A stretch of DNA of 64,000 nt from Hypomyces perniciosus (lineage: Eukaryota; Ascomycota; Sordariomycetes; Hypocreales; Hypocreaceae). The position numbers were made by a program, and so were the translations under genes. The stretch's first letter is position 1. The number at the start of each line of letters is the position of its first letter. Location of the stretch: positions 3,906,001 through 3,970,000 of the forward strand of contig SPDT01000004.1 of NCBI GenBank assembly GCA_008477525.1, read 5' to 3'. This document shows positions 1-11,216 of this stretch, in pieces. The notes below the pieces were generated by a model, which had not been told where the DNA came from, made no database searches, and saw only the letters and a program-made list of their open reading frames with translations.

Positions 1-1200
1 AAGGTTTTAAGTAGCCGAATATCTACTTAAAGCTTATAAAAGCCTTATATAGCTTAAAAGATTTATTAAAGTTATAATTTAATAAACTATCTTTAACTTT
101 AAAGTAATAAAGGTTAATCTTAAGCTTTAAAAAGCCTTATCTTTTTTATAATAAAGCTTAAAAGATTTTTATTATATTCTATATAAATAATATCTTAATT
201 ATATATTATTACAATAATAAAGCTCTTTATACTAAACTATTAAATGCTTTAAAAGTAAAATATAAACTTTATATTAAAAAAGATATATAGTAATTTTTAA
301 AAATTAATATTACCTGTAATTATATAAAGTATAAAATATACTTTTCCTATAAAACCTATTTTAAGAAAATTATAAAATAATTTAGGTTTAATAAAGGAAT
401 ATAGCTTTTTATAATTTTAATATTTATTATAAAGCTTTAGAAAAATATATTATAAACTTTAAAAGTAACTATTAAAATATATTAAAAGAAAGTAAGATTA
501 ATGCTTTATACAGCTATTATAATAAAGCCTAATATAGCTTATAGCGCTTTAGCTTTATTACAGTTTCTAACTAACCCCAGCAAAAAGCACTTTAAAGCAA
601 TTAACCAGCTAATCCGCTATTTATATATATAATGTTTTTTAGCTTTTGAGTATAAAGGGAAAAGAGAAATATACGTCTTAACCGCTTTAAGCAATACTTC
701 CTTTACTAATAATATAAATACTTAAAAATAGTTTTAAAAGTATTTTATTACACTTTTCTTAGGCTTTATCCTATAGAATATAATACACTAAAATACTGTC
801 AGTATATTTATAATTAAAGCTAAACTGCTTGCCTTTACTTGAATAATAAAAAAGGCTATAGGTTTATATTGCCCTTTCTAGGAAATAAAATTCAAGCCTA
901 GCGCTAATTAAAATATTAATTATAATAATTAACTAACTATATACCTTATAATTAAAAAAAGCATGCAAATTAACACTTGCCTATATTATATATAAAATAT
1001 ATAACTTTAGCAGAAATACTAGAAAAAATTATTTATAGTTTTTATTTTTCCACTAACTTTATACCTATTAATAGGCTTATTAAAGCCCTTTTATAGTAGC
1101 ACTTTAAGCAATTTAAAGCACTATAAAACTTAGTAGATATACAGTTACTGGAATAGAATATATAAAAATACAGGAAACTAGTTAATTCTAGCCTATAGGC
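1..1200 (+). mobile_element. RIP-degraded copia-like retrotransposon remnant (RT/RNase H end)
   Basis: This AT- and TpA-rich stretch has no long open frame. Reading through stops on the plus strand near 500-640 gives an eroded match to the end of a Ty1/copia polyprotein (IAYSALALLQFL followed by NPSKKHFKAINQLIRYLY, with small corrections for C-to-T change). The RNase H part continues near 800-1050, with a degraded TSTTEAELLAF-type segment. The left end lies outside the window and no LTR was identified. The many TAA/TAG codons where W, Q or R are expected fit RIP. The family call rests on eye-read motifs. Confidence 0.5.
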
Positions 1201-3120
1201 TATATACTATAGGGGGCATATCCTATTATCGCAATAACTATTCTCTAAAAGCTTTCCAGCCTTTACGCGCCTATACGCAAAGGGCATCGTTATCGTTACT
1301 GCCTAAAGCAGCAGCTTCTTTAAAGTATATGAAATTCTCCTCCTTTAATAAGTTAAATTAAAAGTATAATGCCTTTTTATACTGAAATACTATTTAATTA
1401 TATAAGCTTATAAATATATAAAAAAATGATAGTATATTTACCTAGTTATTGTCTTTATTTACAGCTTAAAAAAGCTAATATATAATTAGTATAAGCACTA
1501 AATAACTATAAAGTAGATAATTAAATAAAATAATGCAAGTAAATTAAAAGGAGTTTACTAAAGGGTATATTAGTAATTACTACTAAAGTAAATAATATAC
1601 TGCTAAAAGCAGGCAATAGAAATATACTAAAAGAAGTCTCCTTTACTGGCAATTACCGACTTTAGATAACCTTTATAAAGAGGGGATAACGGTATAGTAG
1701 TAGGGGTAGTGGCAGTAGTAGAGGCAGAAGCAGCAGTAGGAGCAGCTGTAGGGGCAGCTACTAGAGCAGCAGCAGCAGTAATAGGGGCAAGGCCAGGGCA
1801 AAAGTATAAAAAGCAGGCTAAAGAGCAGCTATTACTGCCTAAAAGGCAGCGGGAAAGTCGATAAAGGGGTTATACTTTAAGCTTAATAAAAAGGAAGCTG
1901 GATTAGCTAGTATAAAAGCAGTCATAAGTATAGCCGCTTAGCCAGCTAAGCAACTAATACTGCGATAAGTTACTTTTAAGGGGCAACTATAATTATATTT
2001 TACCGATAAAGTATTTTTCTTTTATAATTTTACTATCAACTAATAAATATATAGTGCAAAAAGAATTAGTTAAAAGTATAATATTTATAGTAAAAGCTAT
2101 ACTGCTATTACTGTTAATATTAATATTATTATTAATATTAATAAAAATAATATTAATAATTAAAAAAGAAAAGTAAAGAATAGGGCTAAGGGGCAGTTAA
2201 TATATTTATTCTAGCTATTTAAGACCGATTTACTTGCTTAAAAGCTTTATTATTTAACTTCTTATTATTATAAAATAATAATAGCTATAGCGCTTATATT
2301 CCTTTTACCTCTATAATAAAATATTAATGTATATTTATAAGAAAAAGCTTTTAACTAAGTAAAAAAGGCTTTAAAAGCATAGCCAGTCAGTTATAATACT
2401 ATAAATAGGCTAAAGTAGCAGTTAATAAAGCATTAAGAATAGCTTTATTAACTAGGGGGTATATTAGGTTAAATAGGCCAGGGCCTTACTGCTTGCCAGC
2501 GCTAAAGAGCTCTTATCTGCTATATAAGCAGATATAAGCTAATATATACACCGCGTAAGCGATATATTAGACTATGCAGGCGCTTATAAAGCGCCTGCAT
2601 ACAGCTTCTTTTTTATGTTAGCTATATATATATATAGCGAGGCCACTATAGTATATTCTCTTTCATAGAATCAAGCTTCATTTCCTATCTCTCTATACTC
2701 CACATAGCTATACCGCGCTCCGCCACAGATATTATTAAAAAAAGAAAATCAAAATATATAAAGATAAATCCTTAAAAGAGATAATAAAATAAATAAAGTA
2801 ATAGAAAAATAGGAATTTAATAAGATCTTTAACTGTTATAATAAGGATAGCTTATACTATTATATAGCCTAGAAATACTATACATTAAGCTGGCAACCTG
2901 TAAAGGACTTAAAAGGATAAGATGCCGCCTTTTTAGAATACTATATAAAAAACCCCGATAAGCCTAGCCTGCCCGCCTAGGTTAAAAAGAGGAAGATAAC
3001 CGACCAGCTAAACCCGCAATGCAGCAGCCGCTTATAATAGAATTAATATAATAAAAGGATTACAATATATAGTCTTAGAATAGCTATTTAGGGGTAAATG
3101 GAGTTTGAAAGGGGGGGTAT
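1201..3120 (+). mobile_element. RIP-degraded gypsy chromovirus, 3' part with chromodomain
   Basis: Most of this stretch is AT-rich and unreadable. A run coding for Arg/Ser/Gly-rich residues lies near 1690-1800. Between about 2790 and 3000 the plus strand, read through stops, gives a chromodomain-like sequence (segments DSLYYYIA.KYYTLSWQPVKDL and NPDKPSLPA). This is the usual C-terminal module of chromovirus integrases. It is followed near 3108-3117 by a purine-rich tract (GAAAGGGGGGG) directly before the LTR at 3121. Integrase and reverse transcriptase were not seen upstream, so the element is truncated or its order has been disturbed by nested insertions. Confidence 0.5.
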
Positions 3121-3290
3121 TGTTATAGCACTAAACCTGCCCTTTGATAACTTATCAGCATCACGTGCGTCCTCACGTGATGACTTGGTCCTACACCTTC
3201 GAACCATATTCTCATAGCTTCTTGCCTTGTTCAAGGCACAACAAAAATATCACCTTGACCCGCTGTTCTGTGTGCCGTGATAGCTTAACA
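3121..3290 (+). repeat. Gypsy 3' LTR at the edge of the AT-rich block
   Basis: The stretch starts TGTTATAGCAC right after a polypurine tract and ends ...GATAGCTTAACA, so it is bounded by TG and CA and is 170 bases long. Its 3' part (AAGGCACAAC, then TGACC, then GTGCCGTGATA) resembles the 3' part of the 172-base LTRs at 9845 and 16456, so the families are related. It carries far fewer C-to-T changes than the internal region to its left. An open frame at 3144-3407 lies mostly inside it and is not regarded as a gene. The exact end could be 3282 instead of 3290. Confidence 0.55.
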
Positions 3291-4024
3291 CTTTCAGCAA
3301 AAAACTGGTTGGACGTATCTCGGGGGGTTTTGGCAGCAGTCACTTATTCGTGGCTTATGCTGGTACGCGCTTCAGTATATATGGGGCCCGTGCAAACTGG
3401 GATTTAGCACCAGACTGGAAAAGTTCCGTGCCCCGTCATGGTTATGGGCGTTAATTGACATCATTAACATAAATAACGGAAGGTGCTGTTTCTGGACACT
3501 AGGCCAAACAGATTACCACCCAGGGCAGGCCCCTAAGTTACAATATCCAATTTGCATGATTGATGATGTCTCTTGTCTAATCGAAGGAAATAATCCCACT
3601 GGTCGAGTAAATACGGCCATGTTGACATATCCGGTGTGCTTATCCTGGCAACGATTAATGTTGATCAGAGCAAGAGTGATCCATGGAAGCTTGCGAAGAT
3701 AGGAGATGACACGCTAGTGAAATATTGTTATCCCGATTGCGGCCTCCCAGAAGACGGGTTAAACTAGTTAATTAGATAGATTAATAGAGACAAAATAAAG
3801 GTACCATATTCCTGATGAATTCTGTGATATTCCAGCCAACTACATTAACCACGTTACGCCATAGCTGGCTTCCTGAGACTGGAAATATGCTTGTTATGAA
3901 TGGGGATTGTTATGGTCTGTGGCTTTGTTACATGTAGTTTCACACTATGCAGCGGGAACTCATTGCTCACCCCTGAAAATTTAAGTCAATTCTCCCTCAT
4001 ACTAACCCAATATGGTCCATCAAT
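3291..4024. other. Ordinary-composition intergenic DNA, nothing recognised
   Basis: Base composition returns to about equal GC/AT directly after the LTR. No convincing frame, tRNA or repeat was seen. It is the 3' flank of the secreted-protein gene on the opposite strand. Confidence 0.6.
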
Positions 4025-4172
4025 CCTTCACCTAGACGATCTCCCCTAATCTAGGTCAGAAGCTAACATAGACTAGCTCACAACTTGACACATTCAACCC
4101 TTCACCTAGACTATCTCCGCAAGTGTAGCTCAGAAGCCGAGATAGTCGACCTCAGAACTTGACACATTTTCC
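4025..4172. repeat. Two imperfect 74-base tandem copies
   Basis: Copy 1 (4025-4098) and copy 2 (4099-4172) start with CCTTCACCTAGAC and end near CTTGACACATT, with matching landmarks offset by exactly 74 bases. They differ at several positions. Copy 2 contains the stop codon and last codons of the minus-strand secreted-protein gene, so the duplicated unit includes the end of that coding sequence. Confidence 0.75.
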
Positions 4173-4532
4173 CGCGCAGAAAGGCGTAAATCCACAACGG
4201 GTAACCCAGCAGGTCAATCCCGGCTGGCACGACTTCAAATGAAAAGCGCAATGCTCGCCCTCACCCGCGCCACCGTTATCAGCAGCGGCCCGACTCTCGA
4301 TGGTGCTAGCCCCGTCATGGGCTTCGCTGATTGCGCTGAGCTTGGAACAGTATCCGGGGCAGACAACTCCCATGCACATTGAGGTGTGAGGGATACAGAT
4401 CCCGTCCTTGCCACATTGGTTGCCAATTGGGTATGTGCAAGGCTTGCTGTCGGCGGGCGATGCGCTGGGCAAGGCATTGGTGATGCCAGCCAGCATAGCG
4501 GCGGCAGAGATGGCGATGTTGAGGAACTTCAT
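4152..4532 (-). CDS. Small secreted cysteine-rich protein (effector-like)
   Basis: The protein has 126 residues. I chose the ATG at 4532 because it opens directly into a signal peptide (MKFLNIAISAAAMLAGITNA); an in-frame ATG nine codons upstream would put a hydrophilic stretch in front. The mature part has twelve cysteines in two six-cysteine modules. Module 1 has C at 32, 40, 46, 53, 58 and 62 (spacing C-x7-C-x5-C-x6-C-x4-C-x3-C). Module 2 has C at 95, 102, 108, 113, 119 and 123 (C-x6-C-x5-C-x4-C-x5-C-x3-C). An acidic, Ala/Gly-rich linker joins them, so an internal duplication is likely. No enzyme motif is visible. Small size, secretion and even cysteine number are typical of apoplastic effectors or secreted antimicrobial or structural proteins, but no function can be assigned. 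The gene sits alone in an island of about 3 kb between two RIP-degraded blocks. A TATA-like box lies upstream at 4663-4671. Confidence 0.72.
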   Translation of the reverse strand: MKFLNIAISAAAMLAGITNALPSASPADSKPCTYPIGNQCGKDGICIPHTSMCMGVVCPGYCSKLSAISEAHDGASTIESRAAADNGGAGEGEHCAFHLKSCQPGLTCWVTRCGFTPFCAGKCVKF

Positions 4533-4662
4533 TGTTGTGGTTTCAGTTGTAAGTCGCAACTTGTTCGTTGTGGCGTTGGTTGTTGGTGTTTGCTCGTGTG
4601 TGTTGGTTTGATAGCCTGAAGATGTAGATGATTCTCGAGAGCTTGAAGAGGCCGGAACACCG

Positions 4663-4671
4663 CCTTATATA
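4663..4671 (-). promoter_or_regulatory. TATA-like box of the secreted-protein gene
   Basis: On the minus strand the sequence reads TATATAAGG, about 130 bases upstream of the ATG at 4532, a plausible distance given a 5' leader of about 100 bases. The assignment rests on position and sequence only. Confidence 0.4.
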
Positions 4672-5803
4672 GATTCAAGTCATGATCGTATCCAGAGACT
4701 CTGAGTAATATAGAAGCACTTGCTCATAATGCCTTACATGACTAAAGTCCCTCAAATGCCGATCACTAAGGTCAATACGCAGAATACGTTGAATACGGCA
4801 CTTGTCTACTTCCACATTCGGCAATATATCGACCAATAATTTAACAGGTACAATACCCGTCGGGGTATAAACTACTGGGATAATAGTACAGAAGCTCGTA
4901 GAACGAATTAAGGAAGCACGGATCGGTATTAAAGTTCGTAAAACGATCTACAGAAGCTCGTAAATCGAAATAGTCCCAGATCAGCAATGCAAGTTGTCCC
5001 AGCCCAATTGCCCTCGACAAGACCTTGATCCACAAACCAACATGTCGGAGCCGGAAAGATACACCGTTAGATAGATCTGCGCTATAAGCATAGAGTGTGT
5101 TGCCGCGCAAGGATTTCTTGACGAGAGGTATGACAGACCGGAATACGTATCCCCGAATGACAACCGTGTACACTGGGCAAGATAAGGAAACACAATATCG
5201 TTATCGCCGTATTCTCCAACTTTACCAGTCTCTGGAGAACGGCTGCAATGTCCCTCAGCCTGCTTATATATCACCTTGGTGTTTTTCTTTTTAGGTGGCG
5301 GCGGACCTTGGCAGCTTGGAGGAATATCGTGTAGCACTTATGGTGCACGTCGAAGGCGTCAGTAGTATATATAGAATCATATAGCTTAGGGTAAGAGATT
5401 CTTGTGGTTGCACCGTTTTGCTTCGTGCCTGCATTTCGGGTGTCGGAGTTAGGGAGTACGAAATTTTGAGTGTAGGGTTAGGGAGGGAGACTGAACTGGA
5501 GAGATGCAATATAATGAAGGAGTTGGTGTAGCATTACCTGGACTTTTTGTAGCAAGGAGATCCCTACCTCCACGTGGTCCTGTCAGTTCAAGACCGGCCT
5601 AACTGGCCAGCAAGCTGCCAGAGAATAGCCGGAGGTGTTGGCCTTATAGCCGTTCGCTACATTTCGCTGGAGAAAGGAAAAGATTCGAGGCCTATGGCCT
5701 CAGGATTCAGGCACCAGGATGAAAAACCCTCCTTGCAGAGGGGAAAAAACCTGAGTGTTGGCTGCTAAGCCCTATATAAGGTCTAGCAAGCGGTTCAGGG
5801 CAG
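4672..5803. other. Intergenic DNA with short degenerate repeats, no gene recognised
   Basis: Near 4888-4975 there are three related copies of an AGAAGCTCGTAAAACGAT-like sequence (starting about 4889, 4934 and 4952). Overlapping open frames on both strands between 4841 and 5509 show no family resemblance, signal peptide or consistent coding character. I do not call a gene here. Confidence 0.5.
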
Positions 5804-6140
5804 GCCGAGGCTTGCGAGACGATCTGTTGGGTATACCTCTCGCGAGACAACAGTGGTGCCTCTTGCGAGACGATGTGTCGGTAGGCCTCTGTAAGGCGAT
5901 ATATTGGCGGTGTCTCTTGCGAGACTATGTGCCTCTTGCAAGGCAGTGCATCGGCTGGCCTCTCACGAGGCGACATACTGTCGTTATCTCTTACAAGACG
6001 CTGTATCAGCTATGCCTCTTGGTGAGGCAACTTGTCAGCAGCGGAGCTGCTCGGGGTGTTGTTGGTTTCTTGCAAGACGAAGTACCTCTTGCGAGGCAAC
6101 GTGATGGCAGCAGAGCTGCACGAGTTGTGAGGCCAACTCT
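5804..6140. repeat. Minisatellite of about 27-base hairpin-forming units
   Basis: About eleven to twelve variable units carry the core CCTCTTGCGAGRC, with centres near 5841, 5864, 5890, 5917, 5937, 5965, 5992, 6020, 6073 and 6091. Most cores are short inverted repeats: GCCTC-TCAC-GAGGC near 5958, GTCTC-TTGC-GAGAC near 5911, TGCCT-CTTGCA-AGGCA near 5929, GCCTC-TTGGT-GAGGC near 6013. Units are separated by variable linkers. Two longer linkers near 6040 and 6107 contain GCAGC..GCTGC inverted repeats. The array ends where the second AT-rich block begins. Confidence 0.7.
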
Positions 6141-6165
6141 CGAGGAAGGTAAAGCTCTCTGAATA

Positions 6166-9020
6166 AAAGCTATTATAAAAATAAATAATTCTTAAAAGAA
6201 AAAATTAAATTTAAAGTTCTTAATTAATTTCCTTTTTTTATTATAATAAAATTCTTTAAAATATTAATAAAATTGCGTTTTTAAGCTATTTATAAAGCCT
6301 TTTAAAATAGCTAAAAGGGTTAATTTATTATAATCTTGTAAAAAGAATAGCTATCTATATCCTAATTTTCTATTAATAATTAAAAGACTAATAAAGGCTT
6401 TATTATAAAGTATTAGCTTTATAGAGAAAATATTAACGTTTAAATAATTTAAAAAGGCTAATAAATTAGTAATTAACTTTAAATTAAACCGCCTAATAGC
6501 TTTTCTTTTATTATAGATTAAATAATAGAATTTAATCTCTTTAATAGAATTAAAGTTAAAAGTTTTCATAGTTATTTTAATAGTCTTTTTTAATAAACTT
6601 AAACTAATATAATCTAGTCTTTTATATTATAAAAGGCTAGCTTTAATAGTTTATAGCTACAACTATTAGTAATAATATCTCTTTTAAATTCAATTAACTT
6701 AATATCTTTTAGATTTTTAATAATAAAAGATTCTTTAAATATATAAGGCCTTTCCTCTATAAAGATATCCTCTTTAAGCGTATTCCCCTTTATTTATTTA
6801 AGCGCTAAAGGCTTATAAAGCCCTTATTCTTTTATTTAACCTAAGGTTTCAGTGAATTTAAAAAGATCTTTTCCTTTAAGATTCTTCTTCTTTATAAGCT
6901 TAAAGCTAGATTTAATTAATTATTTTTTTAAGCTATTACTTTTAAAATAGCTATATATTCTTTAACTATTTCTTTACTAATAGTAGGGATTTAAACCTTT
7001 ATAAAGCTATAAACTTTATAGCTATTTATATAGCTATATAATATAATATATCCTTTAATTAATAGGAAAAAACTATATTTTAAACGGTTTAAAAGCCTTA
7101 TTAGCTGCTTACAATTAGTAAAGAAAGTATAATATATAATATATCCTTTAATTTCATAATGCCTTAAACTATTTATAAGGTTTATATCTACCTATAAGTA
7201 AAAAAAAGTATTTAATAGTATTATCTTTTAATAATTATTATCTGTATTAAGGATTTTAAAAGTAATAAAGCCTTTCTTAATATAAATAATATTTAAGTCC
7301 CTGTTATTAAATTTATAGTTTATAAACTATTTTTTAATATTAACTATATAAACTATAGATTTAATATTATATAATAGACTATTTTAAATAAAAGTTTTAA
7401 GGGATTTAAGGGTTTTTAAAGACTTAAAAGACTTAAAGGCTTTAAAAGGCTTAAAAAACTTTTTCCCTTTTTTACTGTTTAAAGCTTATAAAAGATCTAA
7501 ATTATTATTTAAACTAGTAATAGATTTAATAAAAAACCTTTTAATTAGCTTTTTTAAGCTATACCCTTTAATAGCTAGAATATATATAATAGTATAAATA
7601 AAATCTAATTTAATTTATTTTTAGTTTTAATTTTAATTCTTTTAATTTCTTTTTTTTAAAGAAGTAAAAGCTAGCTTTTAATCTTTAAGTTTAAAAAGGA
7701 TTAATTAATTTTTAAAAGACTTAAAAGGCTTTAAAGCTTTATTAACTTTATATACCATTAAAGATATATTCCTAGTTTCTTTTAATATATTTATTATAAA
7801 AGACTAAATATTAAAACCTTTAATTAATTATTTAATAGCTTTATTAAATCTAATAGTTTTTTTTTAACTTTTTAGCCTAGTAAAGAAAAATCTTTTTTAA
7901 AGTATTTAAATATTAATTTATTTAATTTAATATATTAATATTAACCTTTAAAATAGCTAGCTTAATTAATACTTTATTAAAGACAGTGTTAAATGTAGCT
8001 AAAAATCTTTTATTGTTACTATAATTTAATAAATAAAATTCTTTATAAAAGGAGTCTCTTTAAAGATTATTAAAATAATTATATTATCTTTTAAAAATTA
8101 AAAATACTTTTTAAGCCTTAAATCTAAATAATAAATATAATAGGAATAGTTATTAAACTATCTTTAATTAATTGAAATAATAAAGCCTATTTTAAATTAA
8201 ATAAACAATTAATAACTATAAAATCTTCTATAAAAGTATAATAATTTATAGCCTTTAATATAGTATTTAAAAATTATTTCTATTAATTAAAATTATTAAA
8301 GTTTATTAGTTTATAGCTTTTTAAAAAGCTATAAACCTTTTTTAATACTTTTTTAATAAAACTATTATTTAAAGTAGAAATAATAATTTAAGGCTAAAGA
8401 ATAAATAAAATAAAACTTAAATTAAGATTAAAATAAAAGTAAAAGCTTAAATGAATATTAATATAGATGCTATAGGGTTAACTTTTATTAGACTAGTAGT
8501 TTATTAAAGTTAAAGACTTAAAATAGCAGTAGCTAGGCTAGCTAAAATATTAAATAACTGCATTATAATAATATTTAAACCTTTTAGCTATGCTTTTATT
8601 ATTTTAATAAAACCCTTATATACTTAAAACTCTTATTTTATATTCGATATTTAAATAAATAAATCCTTGTACTATTAAAGAAAGCTATAATCTTTAATTA
8701 AAAAATAAAGCTATTAAAAGCCTTAATAGGTTAACTTATACTATAAATATTAAACCTATATTCTATTAATATAAGAAATATACTATATAGTATATAGTAA
8801 AAATAATAATAGTAATATTACTATAACTGTAATAATATTTATAGTAAAAGCTTAAGAATAGCTTTTAATAGCTAATAATCCTAACAGCATTTATATAAAC
8901 ACTAAAATAAATATTATAAAAACCTGCTATAAATACTATAATAGCGTTAAGGGAAATACTGTAACTACTAGGGAAATCTACTAATAGAGACTTAAAAGAA
9001 ACTTTCCTAGGCTTATAATT
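6166..9020. mobile_element. RIP-degraded AT-rich block, family not identified
   Basis: Very AT-rich DNA dominated by TA dinucleotides, with stops in every frame on both strands. An open frame at 6351-6569 on the minus strand is rich in I, N, K, F and L and looks like an eroded protein fragment, but I cannot place it. By analogy with the neighbouring blocks this is most likely transposon-derived. Confidence 0.5.
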
Positions 9021-9597
9021 TATTAAAATAACAAGGTTATATAGAACTTTATTTAAAGGCAGCTTTTAAAAAGCTACCTTTATATAGTAATAAAGAAATA
9101 ATTAAAAGTTTATTAAATAAATAATAAAATAAATAATTAAATTGTAATTAATTTAATAGTTAAAAAGCTATAGAATATTTTATATTTATGCGGCTATTAT
9201 AAAAGTAATTATATAATAATACTTTATTTTATATAATAGTCCTTTAACCTAATAATAGGTATATAGTAGCAGAATTAGGTTTATAGCTATATTCCTATCT
9301 TCTATAAAATTCATTTATATATAAATCGCTTAAATCGATTTACAGCTATATAAATAGGAAACCATTATAGTTAGATTTCTCACAATGCCTATTATAAGCA
9401 TTATTTTAAGTCTAGAGTAAACAGGGAAGCTGGTTCTAGCTTAATTATTATTATTAAAGATAAGAGAGAATTGCTGACTTACACCGAAATTCCTTTAAAA
9501 CTCGGTCCTAGCGTCGGGCCTAAATCTGGGTCTAGCCAGAATAGGACGGTTATCCAATTACACTCAAATCCTTGCTTTTTAGCCCTCCTTCTTAATA
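9021..9597 (+). mobile_element. RIP-mutated copy of the 580-base solo-LTR family
   Basis: The left end reads ATTAAAATAACAAGG, matching GTTAAAATAACAAGG of the cleaner copies, and the right end reads AGCCCTCCTTCTTAATA. Homology to 19265-19845 and 29712-30290 runs along the whole length and is clearest at 9470-9597 (ACTTACACCGAA, CTCGGTCCTAGCGTCGGGCC). The first half is heavily C-to-T/G-to-A mutated. No target duplication is visible. The open frame at 9471-9731 is not considered a gene. Confidence 0.6.
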
Positions 9598-9839
9598 CCC
9601 TTAAGTGGGTTATTTATGTTATGTATACCCCTATTTCGGTATATGCCCTATACTATATAAAGCAGTATTTAACAGCTTATTTAGTTCTGGCAATAGGGTC
9701 TTATTCTAGAAGTCGCCCGGCGCTAGTATAAGGTCCTGCTTAGTTTGTTTTGCAACAACTCTTTTATTTAATATTAACTTCTATTCTAGTTTACTGTAGA
9801 TGTAGTAAGGTGGCTGTTTATTATATTATAGGTCAGGAT
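9598..9839. other. Moderately AT-rich spacer, unassigned
   Basis: About 240 bases with less RIP than the surroundings, lying between the degraded solo LTR and the gypsy insertion. It joins to the sequence after 16629 if the gypsy element is removed. No gene or element recognised. Confidence 0.5.
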
Positions 9840-9844
9840 CCCAG

Positions 9845-10016
9845 TGTCACGGCACCGACCATGACGCGATGTTGACGCCCTGTCACGTGAGCCCTAGTCA
9901 CGTAACCAGGCCCCAACACATTCCTAGCTATAGCTTTCTATAGAGCCTCAGGGCTTTCTCGCTCTCTACGGCACAATAATAATATTTGCCCTGACCTGCC
10001 TTTCCGTGCTGTAATA
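9845..10016 (+). repeat. 5' LTR of element 1
   Basis: 172 bases from TGTCACGGCACCGACC to GTGCTGTAATA. The terminal TA probably was CA before a C-to-T change. It is nearly identical to the 3' LTR, with one 3-base length difference (CAATAATAATATT against CAACGATATT) and a few transitions. Confidence 0.85.
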
Positions 10017-11216
10017 GTTTATGCCGTCCCTTAACTCGGCTGCGCTATCGCGAGGCATATACCCAACCAATTACAAATTCCCCCTAAATCCCCCTTTATT
10101 CCCAAACCTATAATAATGCCTCTATAGCCTAGCCTTTATCCCTTAAACCCTATACCTATAAAAAACCAATTATAAGCGAGATAAATATAAATACCCTAAA
10201 CCTTACCCCGCAGCCTAACCTAGCCTAATAGACTATAGTTTTAGCTATAGAGCTTACACTTTTCCTTTTTCTTTTTAAAACCCTGTAAAAATCTAGCGTT
10301 AATAGCGACTATATATATTTAATAAACGCGATTATTAAGGATAATAACTTTTATTATTAATTCTATCTCTTTAGCTAAGCGATCGAGAAAGGCCTAGCTT
10401 AATAAGAAAAATGAAAATAAACCTTTAAATGGCAAATCTTAAAGTAAGCAGCTGAAAATTAAAACCTTAAAGTATAAATTAAGGCCTAGGTTAAAGCCTT
10501 AAATGCAGCTTTACTATTAAGCCTTAAAAATAATAATTTACTTAGCTACTGCTAGACTAAAGACTTAAAATAATTTAATAGTAAATAAAAAGATATTATT
10601 AAATATTAATAAAAATATATTAATTAGTATTTTTAGATTAATATTACTTTTATAGGTAATTAATTAATTTTTTTTAACTAAACTTAAAAAGATTTTATAT
10701 ATTATAGGTCTTTTAAAAGGAAATATATATTAACTGCAATAAAAAAACTTTAATACTATTATTAAAAGTTTTAATAACCCTGCCTAATAATATTAAAAGA
10801 TTAATACAGTACTTTTCGCTAATTTTAATAAGTAATATAAAATAATTAACCTCTTTTAAAAGGCATTATAGTCTTTTAATAACCTATATATATTAAATAA
10901 GCCTTTTTAGAATTTTATAGCAGAGTTGTTTATACTAGACAGCAAATACAGTAAGACTGCTAAGCAGATAGTAAAGGCTTTAAAGATAAAGGTCTTTCAG
11001 GAGCTTGCCGACACTATAAAAACCTAAGTAATTAAGCCAGATAAGTTTAACTTTACTAAGTAGTATTAACTTTACTAGACTATCTATAATAGGCTTTAAA
11101 AGGGCGCCCACTATAACGCCCTCCGCACTGCCTAAACAGGCCGGCGTTAATAAGGCTATTAACAGCAGTAGCATTAGCACTAACAGCAATATTATTAACG
11201 CTAGCAGAATAACTAA

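Noticed and set aside
3144..3407. 87-codon frame on the plus strand
   Set aside because: Lies mostly inside the gypsy 3' LTR; no family resemblance.
5804..6140. CRISPR array
   Set aside because: Units are variable, short and with uneven linkers, and the organism is a fungus.
5755..6162. 135-codon frame on the plus strand
   Set aside because: It is the translation of the hairpin minisatellite array; the repeat length is not a multiple of three and no protein pattern is kept.
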